Part shown: positions 36,820 to 49,008 of the stretch, in pieces
How the letters are laid out: each line of letters begins with the position of its first letter
Numbering within the stretch: the stretch's first letter is position 1
DNA from: Ceratodon purpureus
Lineage: Eukaryota; Streptophyta; Bryopsida; Pseudoditrichales; Ditrichaceae
Reading direction: 5' to 3'
DNA: 64,000 bases
Assembly: GCA_014871385.1 (NCBI GenBank)
Contig: CM026423.1
Span: forward strand, 19,581,690-19,645,689
Program-made: the position numbers and the translations under genes
Notes under the pieces: generated by a model
The model's input: only the letters and a program-made list of their open reading frames with translations
What the model was told of the DNA's origin: nothing
Database searches by the model: none

Positions 36820-37740
36820 TCCCTAAATGCTCTTGAAAATTTCAGGCTCAAACTGTCTTTTGATACCTCTTTGTAAGGCAAACTGATTTTTTTAATTTCA
36901 TAACATTCTTTTGCAATTTCAACCGTAGGATCTTATAAATAACTCATCAAAAAGCTATTTCTCAAATTCTTAGAGTCAGAAACCAAACCAATCGCAAGAT
37001 CGTGATGTTTAAACTTCCAAGACAAGTTATTTCCAATCCTTCAAAAAACTAAAATCTTGGCTTCAACAAATTTTCAGAAAATATGCTTTAAAATTTTAGA
37101 ATGGGAAATTGCATATTCTATTTAAAGAATGACTTGAGATTCTTCACAAAAAATCTCAAAACATTAAACCTTAATTTTCATCTTCAAACCATAAATAATT
37201 AGAATAAGATGTAGAATAGAGGGAAAAACTAAACTACTAATTTTGTCCACATAAAAGTAGATATAGTCAATTCCAACGGTGAAGATGATGTAACAAGTAA
37301 CCAAAAACTTTTCCAATTTTTAATTTTGAAAAATTGCTAAAATCGAGTTTAAAATCAATAGTTGAAGTTATTTTTGATGAAGAGTTGACCGAACTGCCCG
37401 CATAATATGACTTCTCATATCTCTTACCTCACTTATTGGATTGGCATGGCTCAAAGCTTCCTATGTGCATACAAATCAGTAGAAAATGATGATATTTTAA
37501 TTTATTTTTAAAAAAAAAATTTGAGTTTTTTTTATGTTGCCCGCGTTGAGATTTTGAACCTTTAATCCTTCATAACTTTTTCATTACATATCAGAATCAT
37601 ATGAAACAAAGCTTGACATGTACATAATGACTAAAAGAATCTACATACAAAATTTCAAAACTTAATAATTATTTTTGACGTTGTAGCAGCCTGCCCAAAA
37701 TAGGCTGCGACCACATTTTGGTCGCCAGTGCATTTAGGGG
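36820..37740. mobile_element. piggyBac-like non-autonomous element, 921 bp
   Basis: Flanked by TTAA at 36816-36819 and 37741-37744. Inverted ends are TCCCTAAATGC and, inverted, CCCCTAAATGC. The ends resemble those of the element at 40323-41266 (CCCCTAAAG), so both are probably members of one family mobilised by a piggyBac-like transposase elsewhere. There is no coding capacity. Confidence 0.65.
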
Positions 37741-38251
37741 TTAACATGGGGATAAATACACATCTATCTAAATATGAGGTGGAAAAACAAGAGGAGAGGT
37801 AGACACTAAGGTAAACTAGTATGTGACCACTATTGATATGTGTGCACCAATTACATAAATACCTAAAATTACCAAAAACACATTCAGTAGCCACTAACAA
37901 GTTTAATTTGATGCAATTAGAGCAAGATAGTGGTGGTAATGAACGGATAAATCAATCATTCTAATTTTGACAAAAATCATGTCATGATAATGTGCTTGGT
38001 ATATGGTGGTGTCTAAATGGAATTAAGTTGATTTTACACACATTAAGTAATGATGGTTGAGTGTTGATTAGATGGATAATGGGTTCTTCTTAAGGTATAT
38101 GCTCTAATATCCTTTGGAAATTCACAGTTAATTCAATATTTATTTCAAAATTATGATTTCAATTATATTGATCTTCAAACCTTATTTTCTTCCAACAAAA
38201 AATAACCAATGTTTTGCACAATCCTTGTAATAGTTTGCATTCCTCATTGTA

Positions 38252-38514
38252 CAGATCATGGGCTACTTTACCTTACACTAGTGGTAGATTACAAAGAAAG
38301 AGAAGAACATAGAGTTTTGGTGATCACAAGAGATTTGCAGGGCAATGATGAGGTAGCAGCAATGCCCATATGCAATGCCAGGCTGCCACATATGCATAGA
38401 ATTGTGGGGCTTGCTTTGGGAGGAGAGTGCTACATAATTAGGTCAACTGTGGCAGTGTCACCTGCTCTAAACCAGATTATTGAGAACTCATGTTACCAGT
38501 ACATGAAGTACTGA
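38252..38514 (+). pseudogene. Unidentified exon-like fragment
   Basis: An 87-codon open stretch follows a good acceptor (TTCCTCATTGTACAG) and ends at a TGA at 38512-38514. Its composition is more balanced than the surroundings (DYKEREEHRVLVITRDLQGN). No partner exon or known domain was found. It may be a gene fragment or chance. Confidence 0.2.
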
Positions 38515-38921
38515 ACAAGATCAGATCATCCCGATCTTTTGATGTAAGTTAACTCTTGTGCATCAACATTTTATTTTAGCACAAGTGAGATGCTTTTATA
38601 TTTCACTCTGAGTCAGGAGCTTGGGAGGCAAGCTCAAAAAATACATGAAAAGGTGTAGCCACATGAGAGAGGAACTGACATACGCTTGACACAAACTTTG
38701 AGTTTTCTACCAATTGGAGTACTGTAAAGTGACCAAGTAACTGTAGGCCATGTTCCATGTGAAGTAACTTGCCTGCAGACTTCCAAGCAGTTCTTTGGCA
38801 CCATGCTGGTGAGCAAGAGGTACGCATTGAAGCAGATTATGCTGATGCTTACAATAGAATATGAGATAGGGCATGACAATATTTCCCTTGAGTTTGTGTT
38901 TGAAAATGTAATGTAATCTAA

Positions 38922-40170
38922 AAGCATCCACAGCGGTGCTCCTCAAGCCGGGCCTCGGGAAACGCTTTCCCTGTCTCCAAATTTCAGATTTCCCGGCCGG
39001 CATTAAGATACACATACCTATAACCAATAACTTAAGCATTTTAGCATAGCTTCTCTTGTGTTATGAAGAAGGAGTTATTTTTTGTTTGTAGAAACATAAG
39101 GTTCATGAAGAATGATAAATTTTCAAAATTAATTGAGTAAAATTCAAATTACTACAATTTTTTTTGTGCGAAAGTTGTTCACAGCCCATAACCAACATAT
39201 AGCCTCACCCATAACCAACAACAACAAGAGTAGTGAACAAACATAAAGTGAATAAACAGAGGCATCCTATTTGATGACGCATCCTAAATCTACTGTTCAT
39301 CAATTATCGGTTTCTGATTTTTCAATTCACATCAACTAGGAAGTCTACTTATTTGCGATGGGTGTGTTATCGGATATGGGCATGTATACCTTAGAGGGTC
39401 TCCAACGGTGTCCCTCAAACCAGACTTGCTCTAATTCCCGCCCTCCGCGTTTCCCCCACGACGCGGCTACATTGCCATCTCTCTCCCTTTGTTCTTTTGT
39501 TTTTCAGAGCAAAATTGTAGCTTGGGTGTTTTTGGGCATTTTTATTTTTTTGGCTTTTGGTTTGTTATTGGATGGGGAGTTTTGCAAAATGGACCCCAAG
39601 AAGGAATAGATGGAAGCTGGTTGGGCCGCAATAATTGATGATGAAGAAGAGAGTAAGTTCTTTGGTAGTATTTATTTAGTATCATTAGAAGATTATCAAT
39701 GCTTTGGATGATTGTGTGAGTTGAATATCTCAACATGAACTATTGTAAAAATAGTATAGTAATAAAATTTTGACAACAAAAGGTTTATAGGGTTTAAAAA
39801 GTAATTGTTGGCTTCGATTAAGGCCCCAAGTTCTACACTTGGGGACTCCAAGTTGTTGGATTTCATTATCACGTGTAGAAATTTTGGTTTATTACAAGTC
39901 ATATGTCGGCATCCCTCCATGTCGGCGCAACCCCTAACCCACAAACAATGCCAGCTCATCCAAATTTGGCTGTGATGCCTCCTATGAACCTAACGGCTTC
40001 TTTATTTTCAGGTTCCGAGTGGGAAATCTCAATCACTTGGTTGACAAGTGGAACATATATTTGAAGGGGCCTGAAGCCGCGTTTTCCGTTGGCAAGCACC
40101 GGTGCGAGAATAATCCGGACCCGCAATATTTAGCACAGTCTCAACTTGAGTAGGACTAGTGTGGATGCTT
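38922..40170. mobile_element. PIF/Harbinger-like non-autonomous element, ~1.25 kb
   Basis: Inverted ends AAGCATCCACA at both tips are flanked by a 3-bp TAA duplication (38919-38921, 40171-40173), as in PIF/Harbinger. A second end-like motif near 39394 (TTA then GAGGGTCTCCAACGG) suggests a nested or composite structure. The frame at 39358-39609 contains a hydrophobic stretch but no transposase motif. Confidence 0.5.
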
Positions 40171-40322
40171 TAAGGGGAGGTTTACACCATGGACCAAAAG
40201 CAGCTCCCATAGTGTTAAAGAATCTGTGTTTGGCTTCTTCAAGTCATCCCGAGATGCTTGGGTTTATACTACAAGGGAAAAAGCAAAGCAACCAAAGGAG
40301 TTGAGGTTCCAAAAGGCTTTAA

Positions 40323-41266
40323 CCCCTAAAGTTCTGAGGGTATATTTCATCAAAACTGCCTCAAAACAGCCCCTCTTAAAAGCAAGGTGGATTTTGCAAA
40401 GTTGGGGTCTTTTTTAGTACATCTAACCATAAGATCTTTTAGCTAACTTCTATGTCTACATGTCCATCAAATATTACACACTCATTCCTCACCAATTGCT
40501 AGATCATAACGTTCAAAGTTGAAAAACAAGTTTTTTAATCCAAAAAGGGATGAGCAGAGTTTCAAAAAGGGATGAGCAGAGTTCCAAAAAGGGATGAGCA
40601 GAGTTTCAAAAAGGGATGAGCAGAGTTTCAAAAAGGGATGAGCAGAGTTTTGAAGGCCCAAAAAACCATTTTTTTGCATTATGGATTTTGGTGGTTTTGA
40701 TGCACGTCAAAGAAGACTGAGTAAGCTAATTGTGTTAAAAATATTACATTCAAAAAAGTTGTGGAAGGTTGCCAAAAAAATCATTTTCCGCTAGGGGATA
40801 TACTGAAATTCACAAACAAAGGCCGTTTTTGGACAATAAAAATAGCATATGAAATTTTTTTTGATTAAAAACCCAAACGGTGGGAACAGGCTCTACTGCC
40901 TTTTCTATACATAGAAATTTTTATTTAAAAAAAAAATCAAAATCTCAATTTTTGGTGGAATTTCAAAGTTTCGTCTTTGGGTAGTTTTTCGCAGTTTTTC
41001 GCAATTTTGGGCAGTTTTGGGCAGAATTTGCTGCATTTACAGTAGCTTAGAAAATTTCAGCAGCTGCCAAACGAGCAGCGTTTGACACTTAAACCTTCAT
41101 AACTTTTGATCCCAATGTCGGAATTGAAAAATAAAAATACACACATGAAGATCTCCAAACGGCCCACCTTCAATAAAAATTTCAGAAAATCCCGATGTAA
41201 ATTGCATTTATAGGTACATGCCCAAATTTCAAAAAAGCCCAAATGTGGATGATTGTCCTTTAGGGG
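40323..41266. mobile_element. piggyBac-like non-autonomous element, uninterrupted copy, 944 bp
   Basis: TTAA duplications at 40319-40322 and 41267-41270, with inverted ends CCCCTAAAG. It matches, inverted, 15422-16118 plus 29482-29625. It contains a private 22-bp tandem repeat that the other copy lacks. Only short frames are present, so it is non-autonomous. Confidence 0.7.
40542..40651. repeat. Five tandem 22-bp repeats (AAAAAGGGATGAGCAGAGTTTC)
   Basis: Five head-to-tail units inside the piggyBac-like element, one unit with a C for T. The homologous place in the copy at 15422-16118 has a related single segment, so the expansion occurred in this copy. Confidence 0.85.
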
Positions 41267-41270
41267 TTAA

Positions 41271-43700
41271 AATAGGCCTAGTAGATAATATTGAAGGATT
41301 CACGACTTTTGTGGTGAGAAAGGCAAAAATGGTTCTCTTGTTGCAAAACGAGGAGACCCTAGACAATAAATGTTATTTTAATACATTTAAACAATTTTTT
41401 TACCAGAGACCAATGTTCTATAATTTCCATTAATAACCAATCATTTAAAAATCAACGCAATCATTTTTTAGTACATTGTCATTCTTTTTGGTCCAAGTTT
41501 AGTTTACATTTAGTGAGAGGCCCAAAGGCTTTGAAGATTACATTTCTCTAAAGTGTGACCATAGAATTAATTCATTTTCTTTGGTAGTCTAGAGTGTAAC
41601 ATGCCTCTAATCCAAGTGGTTTTAGTCTAATTATTAGAAATAATGTGAACAAGTAATGAATTCTTGAAGTATAGATAATAGTAGTAAAAATTTATACTTT
41701 AGGTACACTCAAAGTGGGCATGATGATTTCATACAAATGGTGGTCTAAAATCAAGATGAAGGATTGTTGAAAGAAATTTGGGTTCTTTAATAACCATTTT
41801 GAGGTAAATCCTCAATGCCACTTTTAATGAATCATTATATTACGTTTGTATTCATGAAGTTACATAACAAATTCATTAAAAATTATTCCAATTTCATCTT
41901 TAGATAATTTTATTTCTACTATAAGACAAATAAATTTGAATGAAATTTATAGCCATTTAAAGCTCTAAAGAAATAATTATACGTCGAGAAATGTGAAAGA
42001 GAAAAAATCCTTTAAAATATCTTATATGCCAACATTTCCAATATAATAAAATAAACCATTTCCATAGTTTTATTTTTTCTTACTATGGAAATGTTTTATT
42101 TTATAATATATTTTATTCTTTTGATTATTTCAATGATGACCATATTGGGTACTTGCATAAGAAAACCTTTGAGGTATCAAAAGGATATTGTATGATAGCC
42201 CAAATTGCATGAAGGTTTTGAAAAGCTACTTAGGTACCAAAAAAAAAACATATTCCCCCAATATTTATACAAATCCATACCTTGAAAAATATCAAAAAAA
42301 TTATGTTAAAAATGCGCTTGTTATTTTGGCCTAATTATTGCTTTAGGAATTTAAGCTTGGTTGTTCTTAATGTTATTAATGAACTAGTGGCAATTTGAAG
42401 TACCCCATTTCTTTTTAAATAATTATTCAGTAAACACTTAATTTTCTTTGGTATTCAAAGGATAAAGTTTTATTAGCTTCATCTAAATCTTACTCCCACT
42501 TGTCTATACTATCATTATTGTAATTTATTTATAAAAGAATCTTTATAGGTGTGATGTAATGGGATACTCATTTCAATGGAAGTTCTAGATTGTTAAACTT
42601 CAAAGTATCAGAGGTCAACAATTTCTTCAAAAGTAAAGGTGGTGAACACTCTTATGGATATTGCAGCCCACAATATTTTTTTCTTCATAATTTGTACTCT
42701 ATATAGCATTTGCTGGAGCTGTGTCAGAAGTGTAGTACATAGGAGTCCAACCTTTACATGAAGTACTTTACATGTACAAGAGATCATTTCCTTTGAATCC
42801 CATAGCCAAGAATTCATTTCTAATAATTCATCATACCGGTTTGTTCCTTAATTGAAGATCATCACTCATCAAACCTCAGCAGGTAAAAAACATTGCAAGA
42901 TTTGACCACATACGGAGCAAAAGACAACCTTTAAAACTGGTGTCAACATGGCAACACCAGATTTGTGCTAGCATATACTTAAAAGATATACACCAAAAAT
43001 GTAATTCCATCATAATGTACGAAGTAAATACACCTGTACAGAACCTTTGCATTCCATAGACCTATCAATTTGTTCGCACACAAGGTCATCAACATGCCAA
43101 CTCCCGACAAAGTAAAGCTGCACATTCTATGGCAGTCCAAGTACAAGCGCAACCATCACCCAAAGAAGGCAAAGCATCAAAATTGCAATATCACCTCACC
43201 CTCCAATAATATTACTGCATGATAACTTCCTTGTCGTCACAACACCCACATCATTTGTAAAGCGACAAAGAGCAGCTAAAACCCCCACAGTAAAATCCAC
43301 TCAATAACTCCCCATCCCTCCCTCAAAGACAGACAACAAACAGACACCCCGGTGAGCAGTAAAACAAGCATCCCCCCATTACACGGCGCAGAACATGCTC
43401 CCCCTATTCTGCCACGGAATCTGCCCCCTTAACATTCCCCCTACCCCTTCCCTCGTTCCCCTCGTTCCCAATCCTAGGTTACAATGTTCCCACATCCGAG
43501 AACGCTCATATTTACGTTCCCGGTGTCCCGCGAACTTACGTTTCGTGAACTAAGTAACTAACCTCTGGAGTCACCAGACTGGTGGATATTCTACCTGCAG
43601 TAAGATAATACTAGTTAACTAACCCGACCCCGCTGACATGAGCCAATCTGACCGATGTTGCTTACCCCTAAACCCGACACCTGAGGAACCGTCTTTGTAC
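41271..43700. other. AT-rich intergenic DNA upstream of PIN
   Basis: Strongly AT-rich to about 42900, then becoming C-rich toward 43450 (runs such as CTCCCCATCCCTCCCTC). No domain-bearing frame or terminal repeat was seen. The C-rich part may already be distal promoter of PIN. Confidence 0.4.
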
Positions 43701-45303
43701 CTCAATCAAGAACGATGTAGATTTCTGAAGTTATTATATTCTCTAGGAGGTGGATAGTGCACAACGGTGGCGGTTTTGGGATATAAATCTCTTCCAGAGT
43801 GCGTGCTCCCGATGTCCCAATATGTACGTGCAGGGGTGATTTCAGAGATGGAGTCTCGGCTGGAGATCGGCGACCAGTGGATGGGGGAGTTGAAAGCAGA
43901 CCAAGACGGGGGTTGGGCGACCGGGGGGTGGGGGGGCGAGAGTACAGAAGCGCTTGCGCTGCTCCGGCTGCAAAGGCATCAAGGCCTGCGGCTCCGTCCA
44001 TCATTCGCTCCGCCTTGCCACCATTGCGAGAATCCCTCGATCGTGTCTGCGCCTCCGTGCAATCACGGCGCTTCCAACGAGCCTGGCCTCGCCCGGTTTG
44101 GTGCCGGAACGGCTGCGTTATGACGCCCACAGGCAGCTGCATGTTGTGGTAGAATCATTGTGGGTGACCTCATCGCGAGCTGTAGGTTAGGCCAGCCCCT
44201 GCTCCCTGCACTGTAGTTCGGTTTCCAGCTCCCGAGTGTGTCTTCTGACTGCGAGGTTTTAAGGTGGGAGTATCCGAGCGGAAGGTTGGGAGTTTTGCGT
44301 TTTGGGTTGGGTGTTTTTGGGGTGGAATCGAAGTGAAGGGAAAGGAAGAGAGTGGCTTGGTTGGGATTAGTTTGTCGTGTTTGTTTTTGTGATCGTTGAT
44401 TCTTTGATGTACTTGAGCGAGTTTAATATTACCCATTTCTGTCAGGTTTTGAGTTTGGGATTAGGCGTTAGGGAGTTGTTGGGTAGTCACGGTTGCAGTA
44501 TTTCCGCTGTATGTTGGTGTGTGGGAAGGAGTAGTCCTTGTTGTTGTTGTTGTTGTTGTAGAGGTGTTCCATTGCTGCGCCGTCTTTTCAAGAGACATGT
44601 GTGAGGGCGCACGTGTGGGTTTTTTTTTGGTTGTCCTGAGAGCGCTTTGCGTTTCGCCATTCTGGTGTTTTTGCTTCGCATGTCAATGCATGTTGAGTGT
44701 TGTTGGGAAGCGGAGTGATTTCTGTTTGTAGTGGACGTTGGATACATTGTGGGATTCGTCGTGGGAAGTATAGTGGGATATTGCTGGTGAACAAGTTTTT
44801 GTCTTGTGAGTTTTGGACTCGAGACCGCATTTTGAGTCCATTGGCAGAAGGGTGGTGATTAGTCTCGAAGTGCACTCTGTGGCCTGTTGAAGCTTGCGTT
44901 GTGGCCATCTTGGTTCATCGAGAGACACAGAGGTGTAGATCGACAGGAGGTCGGTTTGGTGGAAAAGTGAGGTTGTGTTTAGCTGGCAAGAGATTTTGTC
45001 TCCCCCGTTACGTGAGACTGGCGAGCTACCGTTGATCGAGACGGTGTGTTGGTGTTCTTTAAATGCGTTGACGGGATTCTGGAGTGTTGAAGCTCGCTAT
45101 TTCTTTGCAGTTGTGTGAGAATCCGAGTTCATCTTCTACAGAGTACTTCCATGTGCGCATGGAGTGAGATCTAAGCTGAAGGGGCTCTTAAGCTCGTGAA
45201 GTGTGACTATCAACCTGGGTTAGAACAGACCCCTGCTCTCGTGTACCGATTCAAGTGATCCTGTTTGAGCAGAGAGCGCGGCCGGCATAGCTTTGTTCTC
45301 AAG
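43701..45303 (+). promoter_or_regulatory. Probable promoter and long 5' leader of PIN
   Basis: GC content rises sharply from about 43760. Overlapping short frames on both strands are typical of GC-rich leader DNA and are not called genes. A (TTG)n microsatellite lies near 44538. One TGTCTC auxin-response-type hexamer occurs at 44997-45002; a single copy is weak evidence. Several short upstream ATGs precede the start codon, so upstream frames could dampen translation. No TATA box was identified with confidence. Confidence 0.45.
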
Positions 45304-48300
45304 ATGATTACCGGCCATGACTTTTACAATGTCCTCAGCGCCATGGTGCCACTGTATGTGGCGATGATCTTAGCCTACGGCTCGGTGAAGTGGTGGGGGA
45401 TTCTGACGCCGCAGCAGTGTGGCGGGATCAACAGATTCGTGTCCATTTTTGCCGTGCCTCTCCTCTCCTTCCAGTTCATCTCCGGCAACAACCCGTACGA
45501 GATGAATTTCAGATTCATTGCAGCAGACGCGGTGTCGAAGGTGTTCGTGCTCGTGTGCTTGGGTCTCTGGGTGCGCTACTCGAAGCGAGGGAGCCTGGAG
45601 TGGATGATTACATTGTTCGTGCTGATCACTATTCCTAACACGCTTGTGATGGGAACGCCTCTGTTGGCCGCCATGTATGGAGCAGGTCCTGGTTCTCTCA
45701 CCGTTCAGGCCGTCGTGCTGCAGTGCATTATCTGGTACACTCTGTTGCTCATCATGTACGAGTACCGGGCGGCCAAGATTCTCATCACGCAGCAGTTCCC
45801 CGAAAACGCTGCGTCTATCGTCTCCTTCAAGGTGGATTCTGACGTGATGTCCCTCGACGGGCGGGAGCCCGTGCTCACCGAAGCCGAGATAGGCGAAGAC
45901 GGGAAACTGCACGTCAAGGTGCGAAGATCTGTGTCGTCGAGATCCCAGGGCATGCACTCCACGCACCACTCCATGCCCTCTTCCAAAGCTCTCACACCGC
46001 GCCCTTCCAACCTCACCGGAGCGGAGATCTACTCCATGCACTCATCTGTGAACCTCACCCCAAGAGACTCCAGCTTCAACCAGGGCGAATTCTACTCCAT
46101 GATGTCGCAGAGAAGCCCTCACCGTCAGTCAAATTTCGACACTTCTGATGTCTACTCGCTGCAATCCTCCCGAGGCCCCACTCCTCGCACTTCAAATTTC
46201 AACGAAGAAAATTCCAAGGACATGCACACTCACATGCGGGGCTTGAACATGAATTCCCCTCGGTTCGCCCCGCCCTTGTATCGTAACGGAGGTGGAGGGC
46301 GCCTGTTCATGCCCCGGAGTGGCCTTGGTGGAGTTGAAGCTCAAGGACATGGTCCCTTGAGCTCTCTGGGAGCTCCCGGCATGGGCCCAGATGGTCGCAC
46401 CATCTACCCAGGCAGCAACACAGCCATCAGCATTGTGACTTCCGGAGGCGGTGCAAACAATCCCCCTGCTCCACCAACCAGTGTCAGTACCCAGATTGCA
46501 GTCAACCCGGTGTTTTCTCCACGAGCTTCACAAATCGCGAAGAAGGTGAAGGACCCCAGAGCTTCGCCAAAGACGGACGAGGACGCCAAGGAGCTTCACA
46601 TGTTCGTATGGAGTGCGAATGCGTCGCCAGTCTCGGAAGCTGGGTTGCACGTCTTCGGAGGAAACGATCATGTTGCATCTGGTAATCTTCAGCCAAGCTT
46701 CGACCCCAAGGAAGTGCGCATGCTTGTGCATCCACAGTCAGACCATGGTCGCTCCGCAGGTGAATTAAGTACCCACTTCGTGTATTAATTCGGTCTAATT
46801 ATGTTGAAATGGTTCGTGGTTCTGTTCTTTTACAAGAATACAGTTCCTTGATAGGAAGTTGATGATTGTATTGGTTGTACGTTTGAGTGGAACTTGTTTT
46901 AGGTTTGTTTTGGTAATCTGTGCCCTGTTGCTTAGTTGTTATTGTTGTTTCTGTTCCAGCAAATCCTAGAACATACGATGAGTACTCTCGAGAGGACTTC
47001 AGCTTCGGAAACAGGAATGATTTGAAACTGGAGGACATTGACAAGGACGGACCTAGGCTGGACAACAAGTTTGGTTCGACTTCGACTGCTGAATTGACTC
47101 CGAAGCTACCAGAGGACGAGGCAGCGAAAGGCATGCCACCTTCTACAGTGATGATTAAGCTTATTGCGGTCATGACGTTTAGAAAACTCGTCTGGAATCC
47201 AAATACTTATTCCAGTTTGCTTGGGGTGATTTGGTCATTAATTGCATTCAGGTAAAGGAGGCTACTATGCAAACTTTCCCAACTGTAACGAGCACTTGTT
47301 CTGAGTCTTCTGAGATGATGAAGGCGCACCTGTTTACCTTGTTAAGGGGTTCAAGTAATGGGAGAAATATGTTTTAGCACAGGCCAAGTACTGAGTGCAA
47401 CACTTAAATTCCTGTTCTGACCTGCCGTGTTTGGTAACTTCTATGTTGCAGGTGGCACTTTGAAATGCCAATCATTCTATATAAGTCTGTGCATATCCTT
47501 TCAGATGCAGGTCTTGGGATGGCTATGTTCAGTCTTGGTGAGTCTCGATTAACCTGGCTTTTGGCGAGAAACAAACGTACTACAGGCATATTCCAGTCAG
47601 GCCAGCTGACAGTATAGTTTACCATCTAGAACACGTGATTTCTGTCGATTCTTTAATATTATCTTGAACTGATCTTGTGCAAACTTTCATTACAGGCTTA
47701 TTCATGGGCTTGGGTGACCGGATTATCGTGTGCGGGACGAAACTTGCAGTATTCGGGATGGCTCTCCGATTCCTAGTCGGTCCAGCTGTGTTTGCTGCAG
47801 CATCATACATAGTGGGGCTTCGTGGTGTGAGCCTCAACGTGTCCATAGTGCAGGTGTGTACATTTCTGCTTTCCCAGCCGAATTTCAATATGCTTTGCTT
47901 TTTCTTCACAGCTGCTCTGAGCGTTACATCGCACTCGTTCTTGAAGCATTGTAATAATCTGAAAATTTACTTGCCTTGAGTGCAGGCTGCATTACCACAA
48001 GGAATTGTACCGTTTGTGTTTGCGAAGGAGTACAATGTGCACCCGGAGATACTAAGCACTGCGTAAGCATCTTCTATGCACTCGAAACATTGTGAATCTG
48101 AATTCAGACCTTAACTGATCAAGTAGACAAACGCTTAACTGACCTGAAAACATGTACTGAATGAGTGCTCTCTAGAGGTTTTCTTTGATCCATGCAACGA
48201 CCTCATTCGGTTTCGAAGTTAACAAATTTTGTGACTGACTGTGATGACAGGGTGATCTTTGGAATGCTTGTGGCCCTGCCAATTACGCTGTTGTACTACA

Positions 48301-48317
48301 TACTACTTGGTCTGTGA
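45304..48317 (+). CDS. PIN: PIN auxin efflux carrier, canonical long-loop type
   Basis: Six exons: 45304-46759, 46960-47251, 47452-47537, 47696-47853, 47986-48062, 48251-48317. All have GT-AG borders and join in frame to 711 aa. The start [11 protein letters not shown] is the classical PIN N-terminus; the frame is open upstream but has no earlier ATG. The first ~160 residues hold the N-terminal membrane bundle ([29 protein letters not shown]). A ~390-residue hydrophilic loop follows, then the C-terminal bundle with NPNTYSS (565-571) and [15 protein letters not shown]. The loop has TPRPSN (231), TPRDSS (252), PHRQSN (272) and TPRTSN (293), matching the TPRXS phosphosites that AGC kinases use to set activity and polarity. 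PINs export indole-3-acetic acid across the plasma membrane. The length and loop match moss PINA-type proteins. Confidence 0.95.
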
Positions 48318-49002
48318 TAGGCCGTCAAGGCCAATATATTGGTTGGGCTTTAGGAGACCTACACACACCTTCGCTGAAGCCAGCTCTTCGCCACTTGGCC
48401 ACTTTTTGAGTACACAATTGTACATGATCACTAGCGGTTGAGCCCCCCAATGGTGGTTTCAAATTATTTTTCTTCGTCCATTTTGACAGGCCATTTAGAT
48501 ATCAGATCAGCCAGAGTCTGCTTCAGGTATAGCAACATGATCTTGTGTAATTTATAATGACCCCTTGCAACTCCAAGGACAAGGACTGGAGCTGCTTTGT
48601 GGAGGTCCAACGCTACATTGGAGGAGGTTGAGCCTCAGTATTGTAATTCCATTATGATGAAACTTTAAATCCTTCTCGAGCTGGGCCTCTTCATTGTTCT
48701 GGTGAGCCTTGTTTCACCTATTCGCGTCCTCGTTACTTTGCTTTACAGTCCTAAAAAAATATACTCACGTCTGTAATGATTCATGCTGACGATGCTCCCT
48801 TTCTACTCTTCACTCTCACGTACTCAAGCTACCTTTGCGGTGGGGTTTGTGATTGCAGGAAACAACTGATTAGCGACAGAGGCCAATAGAGAATACTTGT
48901 ACTAGATGAAAGTCTGTGTTACCATCTTTTAGGATGCTGCCTGTTCTGAGGTGTGCCCCATTGTGTCTTTCACTGTAACCCTTTGTTCTGGGTTTTCTAC
49001 AA

Positions 49003-49008
49003 AATAAA
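49003..49008 (+). terminator. Candidate poly(A) signal of PIN
   Basis: AATAAA about 690 bp after the PIN stop, followed by T-rich DNA. A long 3' UTR is plausible but cDNA evidence is absent, and an alternative signal may be used. Confidence 0.35.

Noticed and set aside
43702-44190. Overlapping 78-146-codon frames on both strands before PIN
   Set aside because: GC-rich leader or promoter composition makes all frames open; none has a domain and they conflict with each other.
44997-45002. TGTCTC as evidence for auxin regulation of PIN
   Set aside because: A single hexamer is expected by chance in this length; kept only as a remark.
45370-46041. 223-codon minus-strand frame
   Set aside because: Antisense shadow of PIN exon 1 with biased residue use.
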